Made by a program: the position numbers and the translations under genes. The notes below the pieces were generated by a model. The model had not been told where the DNA came from and searched no databases. It worked only from the letters and a program-made list of their open reading frames with translations. 37,752 nucleotides of DNA from assembly GCA_903907905.1 (NCBI GenBank), contig CAIVPX010000046.1, positions 1 to 37,752 on the forward strand. Reading direction: 5' to 3'. Within the stretch, counting starts at the first letter, position 1, and each line of letters starts with the position of its first letter. Shown in pieces: positions 8,711 through 16,643 of the stretch. This stretch comes from an uncultured bacterium (lineage in GTDB: Bacteria > Pseudomonadota > Gammaproteobacteria > Burkholderiales > Burkholderiaceae_E).

Positions 8711-9670
8711 ATGTTCACGATCAAGCCCGAAGACATCCGCTTCATCGGCGAGGACCTGCAGCGCTGCGAGTGCGTCATGACCACGCGATCGGGCGATCTG
8801 TTCACGCCCGACAAGCGGGGGGGCGTTGCGATCGTGCGAGCCGATGGCCGCACCGAACACGTCTTCGCCAAAAACGCCCCGGAAGGCTTCCTTCCCAACG
8901 GTATCGCCCTGCTGCCAGATCGCAGCTGGCTCATCGCCAACCTGGGCCCGAGCGGCGGGCTCTACCACCTTGCTCAGGACGGCACGCTCACGCCACGCCT
9001 GCTCGAGGTCGAGGGCAAGCGCCTGCAACCCACCAATTTCGTCGGCGTCGACCGCGAGGGACGCACCTGGGTCACCATCAGCACCAAGGCGGTTCCGCGC
9101 GAGCCCTCCATGCGCAAGGGCTTTGGCGACGGCTACATCATCCTGATTGATTCGCGGGGAGCCCGCGTGGTCGCCGACAACGTCGGCTTCACCAACGAAG
9201 CCATCGTTGACCCCAGCGGTCGCTGGCTCTACGTCAACGAGACCATCGCACGCTGCACCAGCCGTTACCCGATCCGCCACGACAGTTCGCTGGGGGATCG
9301 TGAGGTCTTCGCGCAGTACGGCGCGGGCACCTGGCCTGATGGGTTTGCCTTCGATGCCGAGGGCGCGGTCTGGATCGTCAGTGTCGTGAGCAACCGCATC
9401 ATCCGCGCCACCCAGGATGGCCGCCAGCACATCATCCTGGAAGACGTCGATCCGGACTGGCTGGCGGTTTGCGAGGCCGCCTTCCAGAATGGCACCTACA
9501 ACCGCTCGCACCTCGACTCGGGCGGCAAGCGCCCCATGGGCAATCTGTCAGGCATCAGCTTTGGTGGCCCCGATCTCAAGACCGTCTACCTGGGGTCACT
9601 CTTTGGCACCCGGCTCGCGAGCTTTCGCTCTCCCATCGCGGGCGCCGAGCCCGCGCAGTGGGGGTTCTGA
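8711..9670 (+). CDS. SMP-30/gluconolactonase/LRE family protein
   Basis: A 319-residue six-bladed beta-propeller of the SMP-30/gluconolactonase family, whose members hydrolyse lactones using a bound divalent metal. No signal peptide is seen, so it is probably cytoplasmic. Repeated blade patterns are visible: GFLPNGIALLPDRSWLIANL, TNFVGVDREGRTWVTISTKA, NEAIVDPSGRWLYVNETIAR and WPDGFAFDAEGAVWIVSVVS. In this family the metal is bound by a Glu and Asn/Asp residues in blade starts; the NGIAL, TNEAIVD and PDGFAFD stretches are the candidate sites. CAGGGAG lies 8 bases before the ATG. It is 24 bases after the CoA-transferase and 68 before DctP, so it belongs to the same unit. A lactone or cyclic intermediate of the pathway is a fair guess for its substrate. 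Confidence 0.85.
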   Translation: MFTIKPEDIRFIGEDLQRCECVMTTRSGDLFTPDKRGGVAIVRADGRTEHVFAKNAPEGFLPNGIALLPDRSWLIANLGPSGGLYHLAQDGTLTPRLLEVEGKRLQPTNFVGVDREGRTWVTISTKAVPREPSMRKGFGDGYIILIDSRGARVVADNVGFTNEAIVDPSGRWLYVNETIARCTSRYPIRHDSSLGDREVFAQYGAGTWPDGFAFDAEGAVWIVSVVSNRIIRATQDGRQHIILEDVDPDWLAVCEAAFQNGTYNRSHLDSGGKRPMGNLSGISFGGPDLKTVYLGSLFGTRLASFRSPIAGAEPAQWGF

Positions 9671-9738
9671 GCCGTTCCGCAACCGTGCACCGCGCACGGC
9701 AGGCATGTACCGTTCACCGACAACAGGAGGAGCCCCCC

Positions 9739-10749
9739 ATGAAACGCAGACAGTTCACTGGCATCGCAGGCGCAACCCTCGCGGCCACCGCCCTGGCACC
9801 GGCCGCGCCCGCGCTGGCGCAGGCTCGCAACCTCAAGATGGCCACCATCGCCCTGGCCAACAGCCCCTGGCACAAGGCGCTGCTCACCTTCAAGGAAGTG
9901 GTCGAGGCTGACAGCAAGGGACGGTATACGGTCACGATCTACACCGATGGCCAACTCGGCGACATCTCCCGCCTGATGTCGCAGATGCAACTGGGTACGG
10001 TCGAGTTCTCATACTTTGGTGCGCCCTCCCTGTCCTTCGTCAAGGGCGGTGAAGTGATGAACGTGGCCTACGTGCCGTATCTCTTCAAGAGCGCCGAGTG
10101 GGCCGAGCGAATCTTCAATAACGACGAATTCCAGGGCTATTACGAGAAAGCCGCCGAGGTCTCGGGGGTTCGTATGTTCGGCGCCTGGGGCCAACGTTCG
10201 CCCCGAGCCGTTCAGAGCACCAAGGGCCCCATCCTGAAGCCTGCCGACCTCAAGGGCCTGCGCTTGCGTGTACCGGCCATCCCCGCGCTCAAGGGCACCT
10301 TCGAGCGACTGGAGGCTCAGGTGGTCCCCATGGGGATGCTCGAGATCTACAACGCCTTGTCGCGCGGGGCAGTGGACGGTCAGGACAACGGCTTCGATCT
10401 GTCCATCCCCCCGCGCTTTCACGAGGTGGCCAAGCACTGGTCGGCAACCGACCACGTGCACGAACTGGTCGGGTTTTTCGCCTCCGAGCGTTTCTGGAAA
10501 TCGCTGCCTGCCGACGATCGGGCAATCTTTTCCAAAGCGGCCAAGCAGGCCGGCGCCGTCACCACCGCGCTCACGAAAGAGTTCGATCGGGCGAGCGTCG
10601 ACACCCTGAAGGCCGCCGGCGTCAACTACGTGATCCCCGACCGTGAGGCCTTTCGCGCCGCCACGGCGGGCCTTGAGCGCGAGTTCGAGGGCAAGCTCTG
10701 GCCAGCCGGTCTGGTCGAGCGGATTCGCAAGGCTCAGGAAGGCCAGTGA
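9739..10749 (+). CDS. dctP: TRAP transporter substrate-binding protein (DctP type)
   Basis: A periplasmic binding protein of the TRAP DctP/TeaA family, 336 residues. The ATG at 9739 follows an AGGAGG ribosome site; the longer open frame upstream is antisense-like noise over the previous gene. The signal peptide (about 1-28) starts MKRRQFTGIAG, with a twin arginine, so Tat export is possible, as for several TRAP receptors. Family marks include PADLKGLRLRVP, with the arginine that holds the ligand carboxylate, and GMLEIYNALSRGAVDGQDNG. The stop overlaps the DctQ start by four bases (GTGA). It should deliver a carboxylate-bearing solute to DctQM using the sodium gradient. The ligand is not readable but probably feeds the CoA-transferase. 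Confidence 0.93.
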   Translation: MKRRQFTGIAGATLAATALAPAAPALAQARNLKMATIALANSPWHKALLTFKEVVEADSKGRYTVTIYTDGQLGDISRLMSQMQLGTVEFSYFGAPSLSFVKGGEVMNVAYVPYLFKSAEWAERIFNNDEFQGYYEKAAEVSGVRMFGAWGQRSPRAVQSTKGPILKPADLKGLRLRVPAIPALKGTFERLEAQVVPMGMLEIYNALSRGAVDGQDNGFDLSIPPRFHEVAKHWSATDHVHELVGFFASERFWKSLPADDRAIFSKAAKQAGAVTTALTKEFDRASVDTLKAAGVNYVIPDREAFRAATAGLEREFEGKLWPAGLVERIRKAQEGQ

Positions 10750-11276
10750 GCCAGGCTCCCCAAGTCGCACTGCCCGTGCGCCTGCTCGACCGGGTTGCTC
10801 GAGCGGCGCTCGTGCTGGCCATGACCGCGCTGCTCTGCTTCACGGTGGCGCAAGTGCTGGATCGCTATCTGGTGAAGAGCGCGTTCAACGCCCATGACCA
10901 GTTTGCACGCCTGTCGCTGGTCCTGTTGACGTTTCTGGGCATCGCCGTGGGCATCCGGGACCGGGCCAATGTGCGGATCGAACTCATCGGTCACCTGGGG
11001 TCGCCCCGCGTTCAGCGCGCGGTCGCCCTGGTGATCGATGCGGTCACGCTTGGTATGGCTGTTTTTCTGGTCGTCGTGAGCGATCGCATGATCGACATCG
11101 GTGGCTCCCAACCCATTCTCGGCACGCCCTTCAGCTACGCCGCCATGTACGCCTTCCTGATGGCCGGCATGGGTGTGCTCGCCCTCTTTCTTGCCCTGCG
11201 CTTTGCGAACCGGCTCAGTGGCGGGCGCCTGCGCCTCGAGGCCCCAACCGACCTTGACCATGATCATCGCGCTTAG
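10746..11276 (+). CDS. dctQ: TRAP transporter small permease subunit (DctQ)
   Basis: The four-helix membrane subunit of the TRAP transporter, 176 residues, translated from a GTG that overlaps the DctP stop. Four hydrophobic segments are visible at about residues 20-40, 52-70, 95-115 and 128-150. The DctQ signature is around DQFARLSLVLLTFLGIAVGI followed by RDRANVRIELI. It joins DctM in the cytoplasmic membrane. Its end overlaps the DctM start by 17 bases, which indicates coupled translation. Confidence 0.92.
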   Translation: MSQAPQVALPVRLLDRVARAALVLAMTALLCFTVAQVLDRYLVKSAFNAHDQFARLSLVLLTFLGIAVGIRDRANVRIELIGHLGSPRVQRAVALVIDAVTLGMAVFLVVVSDRMIDIGGSQPILGTPFSYAAMYAFLMAGMGVLALFLALRFANRLSGGRLRLEAPTDLDHDHRA

Positions 11277-12552
11277 CACCCTGGTTTTCCTGGGCTTGCT
11301 GGTGGTCGGCCTGGATGTCGGCTTCTCGATGATCGTTGCCGCGCTGCTCGGCATGCTGCTGCACCCGGCCGGCGGCATCGATCCGGCCATCGTGCCCCTC
11401 ACGCTGATCTCGGCCATCGATTCCGAGGCACTCGTGGCCATCCCGCTCTTCGTGCTCGCCGGCGAAATCATGAACCACGGGGGCCTCACGCGCCGGCTGA
11501 TCGACTGGTCCATGGCCATGGTGGGTCATCTGCGCGGCGCGCTGTCGCAGGCGGCGATGACCACCAACCTGGTGATGGCCGGCATCTCGGGCTCTGCGGT
11601 GTCGGATGCCACCGCCACAGGCGCCATTCTCATTCCCGCCATGAAGGACGAAGGCTACAAGCCCGGCTACGCGGCAGCCGTCATCGCCGCCGGCGCCATG
11701 CTGGGCCCGATCATCCCGCCCTCCATCCCGATGCTCGTTTACGCGATCATGGCCAACCTGTCGATCGGCAGACTCTTTCTCGCGGGCGTCGTGCCGGGCC
11801 TGCTGCTGTTTGCGGGCTTCGTCATGGTGTGCGCCGTCGTGGCCCGTCGCCGGGGCTACCAGGCACGCGAGCGCACCGCCTGGCGTCAGCGCCTGCAGGC
11901 CACGCGCAGCGCCAGCTGGGCCCTGCTCATTCCGGTTCTGATCGTGCTGGGGATTCGCTCGGGTCTGGTCACCGAGACTGAGGCCGCCGGCGTCATCTGT
12001 GTCTACGCCCTGCTGGTCGGCGTGTTCATCTATCGCGATCTTCGCCCGCGCGAACTTGGCAGCGTTTTCTTCGGTGCCGCGCGAACCTCTGCGGTCATCG
12101 TGTTTCTGCTCGCCGCAGCGGGTCCCTTCTCCTGGCTGATGAGCGAGTCGCACATCGCCACCCGGATCGCGGAAGGCATCATGGGACTGTCGAGCAGTCC
12201 GCTGGTGGTGCTGATGGTGGTCAACGTGCTGCTCTTCATCGTCGGCATGGTGTTCGAGCCCCTGCCTGCGCTGGTCATCTTCGTGCCCACCTTGATCCCC
12301 ATTCAGGCTCAACTGGGCATCGACCCGATCCAGTTCGCCACCGTGGTGGTGGTCAATCTCATGATCGGCATGCTCCACCCGCCGGTTGGCCTGCTGGTGC
12401 TGATCACCGCCGCCATCGGGCGCTGCAGCCTCTGGTCGGTCGCCTGGGAAACCCTGCCCTTTCTGGGCTGGTCACTGGTGGTGCTGATCCTCATCTCGGT
12501 GTTCCCCGAGTTGGCGGTGGGCCTGCCCAATCTGGTCATGGGAAAGTCGTGA
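11260..12552 (+). CDS. dctM: TRAP transporter large permease subunit (DctM)
   Basis: The translocating subunit of the TRAP transporter, 430 residues with about a dozen membrane segments. The ATG at 11260 (MIIALSTLVFLGLLVVGL) fits the family start; the 29 codons of open frame before it lie inside dctQ. Characteristic blocks are IPLFVLAGEIMNHGGLT, ISGSAVSDATATGAILIP, GAMLGPIIPPSIPMLVYA and MLHPPVGLLV. It carries solute with sodium from DctP through the inner membrane. Both partner genes are directly upstream, so the transporter is complete. Confidence 0.95.
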   Translation: MIIALSTLVFLGLLVVGLDVGFSMIVAALLGMLLHPAGGIDPAIVPLTLISAIDSEALVAIPLFVLAGEIMNHGGLTRRLIDWSMAMVGHLRGALSQAAMTTNLVMAGISGSAVSDATATGAILIPAMKDEGYKPGYAAAVIAAGAMLGPIIPPSIPMLVYAIMANLSIGRLFLAGVVPGLLLFAGFVMVCAVVARRRGYQARERTAWRQRLQATRSASWALLIPVLIVLGIRSGLVTETEAAGVICVYALLVGVFIYRDLRPRELGSVFFGAARTSAVIVFLLAAAGPFSWLMSESHIATRIAEGIMGLSSSPLVVLMVVNVLLFIVGMVFEPLPALVIFVPTLIPIQAQLGIDPIQFATVVVVNLMIGMLHPPVGLLVLITAAIGRCSLWSVAWETLPFLGWSLVVLILISVFPELAVGLPNLVMGKS

Positions 12553-12553
12553 G

Positions 12554-13125
12554 ATGTCGCCGGTTCGACGGACGGACTCACGCATCTCGATCCGCCGGAT
12601 CCTGATCGTCCTCGGATCGCTGCTCGGCCTGGCTTTCGTACCCACGGCCGAGGCCGCGTGGCCCGAGCGCCCCATCCGAATTTTCGTCGGCTATACCGTG
12701 GGCGGATCCACTGACGTGGTGGGCCGACTGCTCGCGCCGAGGCTGGCCGAGCGGTTGGGTCAGCCGGTCATCATCGAGAACAAGCCCGGGGGCGCAGGCG
12801 ATCTGGCGGCAGACCTCATGCTGCAGATGCCCGCCGAAGGCCACACCCTGCTGATGTCCACGGTCGCCCTGCACGCCATCAATCCGGGCCTCAACAGGAC
12901 TCGCCGCTTTCACCCCGTCGATGACTTCACGCCCATCGCCATGGTGGGCGCCTACCCACTCGTACTCATCGCATCGCCCCAGACCCGCTTTCAAAGCCTG
13001 CGTGAACGCTCGACGAAGGTTCAGAAATCCGGATCATGAGTCCGGACGATTTCGGACGCTACATCCGCACGGAGTACGCCCGATGGAGCCAGGTCGTCCG
13101 CGAGGCGGGGATCCGCGCCGACTGA
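12554..13125 (+). pseudogene. Bug-family receptor broken by internal deletion
   Basis: The first frame (ATG 12554, one base after the dctM stop codon) encodes a signal peptide and the first 150 or so residues of a Bug receptor: WPERPIRIFVGYTVGGSTD, PVIIENKPGGAGDLAADL and EGHTLLMSTVALHAINPGL. After TRFQSLRE at about 13005 it runs into RSTKVQKSGS and stops at 13037-13039. A different frame then reads from about 13009 to the stop at 13123-13125 and gives a typical Bug C-terminus, DDFGRYIRTEYARWSQVVRE followed by AGIRAD. Both ends of one gene are therefore present, joined out of frame, with about 130 middle residues missing. The short 161-residue product would lack the second lobe and could not bind ligand. 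Confidence 0.85.
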
Positions 13126-13186
13126 TCGCGGCGGGCTGCGCGTTAGAATCATCAGACGACCCAACCACGATCAGGCGCCTCCTTTC

Positions 13187-13852
13187 ATGTCACGCAGCAG
13201 AAGATGGTGGAACGCGATCCGCTCCCGCCCCCGATTGAGCCTGTCCCTGCTGCTGACCGCCCTGGTGTACCTCAGCACGAGCAGCCTCGTGGCTGAGCCC
13301 CTGACCCGCGCGCTGGCAGCCTGGAACGTCGGCGTCGTGGTGTATCTGGTTCTCATCCTCAACGCCATGTTTCGGGCCTCGCCGGAGGTACTGCGCACGC
13401 GGGCGGTGGAGCAGGACACCGGCCGGATCGCCATGCTGATCATGGCGGTGGCTGCCGTGGTGATCTGCCTCACGGGCATCGTCTTCGAACTGTCTGCCGC
13501 CAAAACGCTATACGGACACCTCAAGGCCGAGCACATCGGACTTGCGATCGCCACCGTCCTCAGCGCCTGGGCCTTCATGCAGGTGAGCTTCGCCCTGCAC
13601 TATGCGCACGAGTATCACAAGGCGGTCCTCAGCGGCCGGCACGGCGGACTCGATTTTCCAGGCGACGAAACGCCCGACTACGGCGACTTTCTGTACTTTT
13701 CCTGCGTCATCGGCACCTCCGGTCAGACCGCAGACGTCAGCTTCACCAGTCGGGCGCTGCGCCGTACGGGCACCGTTCACTGTGTGCTGGCCTTTCTCTT
13801 CAACACGACGCTGGTGGCCTTGACCATCAACATCGCGTCGGGGCTGATCTAG
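13187..13852 (+). CDS. DUF1345 family membrane protein
   Basis: A 221-residue inner-membrane protein with about five hydrophobic segments, starting near residues 17-38, 46-64, 82-104, 118-138 and 198-220. It matches the DUF1345 pattern: a conserved ALHYAHEYH stretch after a helix, then a polar loop with GDETPDYGDFLYFSCVIGTS and GQTADVSFTSRALRR. No function is established for this family. Its TAG stop shares the palindrome CTAG with the stop of the convergent fusion gene, so the two genes overlap by four bases. It is 61 bases after the broken Bug gene. Confidence 0.85.
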   Translation: MSRSRRWWNAIRSRPRLSLSLLLTALVYLSTSSLVAEPLTRALAAWNVGVVVYLVLILNAMFRASPEVLRTRAVEQDTGRIAMLIMAVAAVVICLTGIVFELSAAKTLYGHLKAEHIGLAIATVLSAWAFMQVSFALHYAHEYHKAVLSGRHGGLDFPGDETPDYGDFLYFSCVIGTSGQTADVSFTSRALRRTGTVHCVLAFLFNTTLVALTINIASGLI

Positions 13853-16173
13853 GGCCGATCCGCAGAACTGCGTGCCGCCAGAACCTCCCGAGTCACGCGA
13901 TACCCCTCCGCAATCAGGGCCCGCAAACTCTGCGACGAAAAATCGAAGTCGCTTGAGGGCGACTCATTGCGGCGACTTTTTCGCACGATACGGGTTACCG
14001 TCATGGGTGCCTCCTCCCCCATGAGTTGAATGAAGCGGGGACGGTGACGGATCCGGTTGGCCGCCTCCGCAGGCAGATCGATCAGCAGATCATCGACCAG
14101 TCGCCTGAACTCGCGAATCTGATCCCGGACGCGCATATCGTTTCGAATCCGCTCCGAGTAAATAATTTCATCGCGACGTGACATCACCTCCGAGAGGTTC
14201 GTCGGCAGGCCACTGCGCTTGCCCGAAAACAGATCGACCACAAAGACCCGCTTACCCGCCGAGCCGCAGCGCTCAAGCACCCATTCGAGGGGTGAGTTGC
14301 TGATGATGCCGCCGTCCCAGTAGTGACGCCCCTCCAGCGTCGTCCAGGAGAAGGAGGGCGGGAGACTGCCGCTCGCGACGATATGCTCTGCGCGCAAAGT
14401 GTCGACATAGCTGTCGAAGACAACCAGCTGAGCCGTCTGAACATCCACGGCGCTCACGATCAGCCGCACAGGACTTTGACCGAGACGCCTGAAATCAACA
14501 TACCGCCCCAGAAGCTCCAGGGCTGGCTGCAGATCGTAGAAGCCCGTCCACAGGCCTGGCACCGGCTCCTTCATGAGCGCGGGCAAGAGCCAGCGGGGCT
14601 GAAAGAGCGCAGGCACTCCCGTCCAGGCGACCTGGATGGATGCCAGCCACTGGCGCAAGGCCTTGTCAGGCGGCTCGACCGCTCGCACCGCAAGGTCGCT
14701 CCAGAAGTCATTCAGGGCCTCGCCTGCCCGATCAGGGTTGCCGGCGACGACCGCACCGTTGAAAGCCCCAATCGAGACACCGGCCACGATGTCAGGCCGA
14801 ATGCCTGACTCCTGCAGGGCGCGAACCGCGCCGCACTCGAAGGCGCCATACGCCCCACCTCCCTGCAGGATCAGAACGGTCTGAGTGGGAATGTGGAGCA
14901 GGCTCTGCTTGGGATCGCGCAGGTTTGTGCGGTCTGGATTGAGCCGAACCCGATGCCGGATGAGTGTTTCAGTCACCCGGGTTTCATCCGACGGTCGGCC
15001 CAGAGAAAACAGCGCGCGCGGCACCGCGTCGTGCAAGTAAAACGATGCGAAATCACCTGACGCCAGCGAACCACGGTCGACCCGATCAAGCTCATCACCG
15101 ATCATACCGACCACATTGAAGCTCAGATCAAACACATCGCTGAAAAAGAACGAGACCTCGTCGTAGGGGAGCTTCTGGCCCAGCATGTTTCGCGCGGCGA
15201 TCCGGCCCTGCCTGACCGCATGGTCCCAATGCTCCACCCGCCGCTGACAGTTGAAAACGGGATCGAAAAAACTGGCCACATCCCCTGCCGCAAAGATGCC
15301 GGGCCGGTTGGTCTGCAGAAAGCGGTCCACGACGATTCCGTCGGCCAGTTTGATGCCGCTACGCTGCAGAAACGCGGTCGCCGGTGACACGCCCGCGCCA
15401 ATCACGACCATGTCGCAGGGCTCGGTACGCCCCTGCCTGGTCCGTACGGCCTCGACCGCACCGTCCCCGAGAAAGGCGGTGGGTGAGTCCCCAAGAACCA
15501 CCTTCAGGCCTCGCGCCTCGAGGCGGCGTGTAAAGAATTCGCTCAGCTCGGGATTGTGCAGGGACTCCATGACCACGGTCCGCTCGATCAGCGTCACCGC
15601 CAAGCCCCAGTGACGCAGCGCAGCGGCAATTTCGAGCCCTAGAAAGCTTCCACCGATCACCACAGCACGTTTGGATAGACGGGCGCTTACCCGAATGCGC
15701 TCGGCATCGGCCAGGGTTCGCAGATAATGCACCCGCGCCAGATCGGCCCCTGGAATAGCCAGTTCAGTGGGCGCAGCGCCCGTCGCCAGCAAGAGTGTCC
15801 GATAACGCATCGGGCCATGAGGCGGAGCGTGCACCAGTCTCTGCTCGGTATCGAGCGCACGAGCGGCTATACCGGTCAGTAACTCCACGCCGAGCTCGAG
15901 ATAGCGCTCCGCGCTGAGAATGGGTCGCGGCAAGGCTTGCGACTCGCCCGCGATGTAGCCTTTGGAGAGCGCGGGACGGTAATAGGGCAGGCCCGGCTCG
16001 GCCGAGAGTAATACGATTCGTCCGCGAGCACCCTCCATGCGGAGGGTCTCCACCGCCGATACGCCCGCCGCACCACCACCGATCACCAGATGATCGATCG
16101 AATCGTCCAGACGCGATGAGCCGCGGCCATGGCCCCAAAAACGGGCCACGCCCATGGCATGTTTGACGGGCAT
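13849..16173 (-). CDS. Fusion: FAD/NAD(P) disulfide-type reductase + patatin-like phospholipase
   Basis: One uninterrupted 774-residue frame joins two enzymes. Residues about 25-395 form a ferredoxin-reductase-like flavoprotein: FAD site IGGGAAG at 31-37, NAD(P) site VVIGGSFLGLEIA at 171-183, second FAD contact GIFAAGDVA at 292-300, and a C-terminal reductase part from FFFSDVFDLSFNVVG. After a linker (about 400-430) comes a patatin domain: oxyanion hole GGGAYGAFECGAV at 438-450, nucleophile Ser467 in GVSIG, and Asp620 in YWDGGIISNSPL. A further helical region to the end (YSERIRNDMRVRDQIREF) matches the DUF3734-type tail of some patatins. Patatins cleave acyl chains from phospholipids; the reductase would pass electrons to an unknown partner. 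The start is one base after the SHOCT gene stop. Confidence 0.9.
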   Translation of the reverse strand: MPVKHAMGVARFWGHGRGSSRLDDSIDHLVIGGGAAGVSAVETLRMEGARGRIVLLSAEPGLPYYRPALSKGYIAGESQALPRPILSAERYLELGVELLTGIAARALDTEQRLVHAPPHGPMRYRTLLLATGAAPTELAIPGADLARVHYLRTLADAERIRVSARLSKRAVVIGGSFLGLEIAAALRHWGLAVTLIERTVVMESLHNPELSEFFTRRLEARGLKVVLGDSPTAFLGDGAVEAVRTRQGRTEPCDMVVIGAGVSPATAFLQRSGIKLADGIVVDRFLQTNRPGIFAAGDVASFFDPVFNCQRRVEHWDHAVRQGRIAARNMLGQKLPYDEVSFFFSDVFDLSFNVVGMIGDELDRVDRGSLASGDFASFYLHDAVPRALFSLGRPSDETRVTETLIRHRVRLNPDRTNLRDPKQSLLHIPTQTVLILQGGGAYGAFECGAVRALQESGIRPDIVAGVSIGAFNGAVVAGNPDRAGEALNDFWSDLAVRAVEPPDKALRQWLASIQVAWTGVPALFQPRWLLPALMKEPVPGLWTGFYDLQPALELLGRYVDFRRLGQSPVRLIVSAVDVQTAQLVVFDSYVDTLRAEHIVASGSLPPSFSWTTLEGRHYWDGGIISNSPLEWVLERCGSAGKRVFVVDLFSGKRSGLPTNLSEVMSRRDEIIYSERIRNDMRVRDQIREFRRLVDDLLIDLPAEAANRIRHRPRFIQLMGEEAPMTVTRIVRKSRRNESPSSDFDFSSQSLRALIAEGYRVTREVLAARSSADRP

Positions 16174-16174
16174 T

Positions 16175-16426
16175 TCAAGCGGTCAAAACCCGCCGCCGCT
16201 GCTCGAATTCCTCCTGCGTGATCTCACCCCGCGCGTAGCGTTCGGCGAGGACATCGATCGCGCGCCCGGTCGCGCCATATCGCTCACTGCGACGCGTGAG
16301 CCTGCGGATCCACCACACCAGTGCACCGATCGACCCCAGCACGAAGAGCCACCACACGGCATGGCCGATCACCACCAGCACCCAAGGCACATGCGCGCCA
16401 GACCACTCCCACGAATGCATCCACAT
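16175..16426 (-). CDS. SHOCT-domain small membrane protein
   Basis: An 83-residue protein with one hydrophobic segment at about residues 12-42 (VPWVLVVIGHAVWWLFVLGS onward), then a basic stretch and a C-terminal SHOCT motif, VLAERYARGEITQEEFEQRR. SHOCT motifs are short helices found at the ends of small membrane proteins and are thought to mediate oligomerisation; the role here is unknown. AGGAGAAGG lies upstream of the ATG on the minus strand. It ends one base before the reductase-patatin fusion, so the two are co-transcribed. Confidence 0.88.
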   Translation of the reverse strand: MWMHSWEWSGAHVPWVLVVIGHAVWWLFVLGSIGALVWWIRRLTRRSERYGATGRAIDVLAERYARGEITQEEFEQRRRVLTA

Positions 16427-16574
16427 GAGACCTTCTCCTCAGTGATCCGGTCGAGCTCGCGCTGGCAACCGGCCAACGCAACCACTCGAACGGACGCCAC
16501 GCACGAACAGTCTCCCGGCCCCTCGTCGTGGCGTGCTGACCGGAGTCAAATCAGCGACTACATGCGGATCAAGG

Positions 16575-16608
16575 CAGATGGCTGGCCCCCTGCCTGCGGT
16601 ACCATCTG
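16575..16608. promoter_or_regulatory. Inverted repeat upstream of first FAD monooxygenase
   Basis: CAGATGG (16575-16581) and CCATCTG (16602-16608) are exact inverted arms 20 bases apart in the 217-base divergent region between the SHOCT gene and the FAD monooxygenase. They end 35 bases before its start codon. They could be an operator or a leader hairpin. The rest of this gap shows no clear -35/-10 pair. Confidence 0.25.
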
Positions 16609-16643
16609 GCGCTTCGACCGTCTCCTGACCCGCAGCCCCTTCA

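Noticed and set aside
7634-9511. Long minus-strand open frame (625 codons) opposite the CoA-transferase and SMP-30 genes
   Set aside because: It runs antisense to two clear genes, has a His/Gly/Ala/Asp-rich mix with no recognisable motif, and is a usual shadow of high-GC coding DNA.
9739-9830. Twin-arginine motif in DctP as proof of Tat export
   Set aside because: KRRQFTG fits only loosely and the following region also fits Sec; left as a possibility.
11215-12378. Minus-strand 387-codon frame opposite dctM
   Set aside because: Antisense to a complete, conserved permease; composition is rich in His, Asp and Gln as expected from reversed hydrophobic codons.
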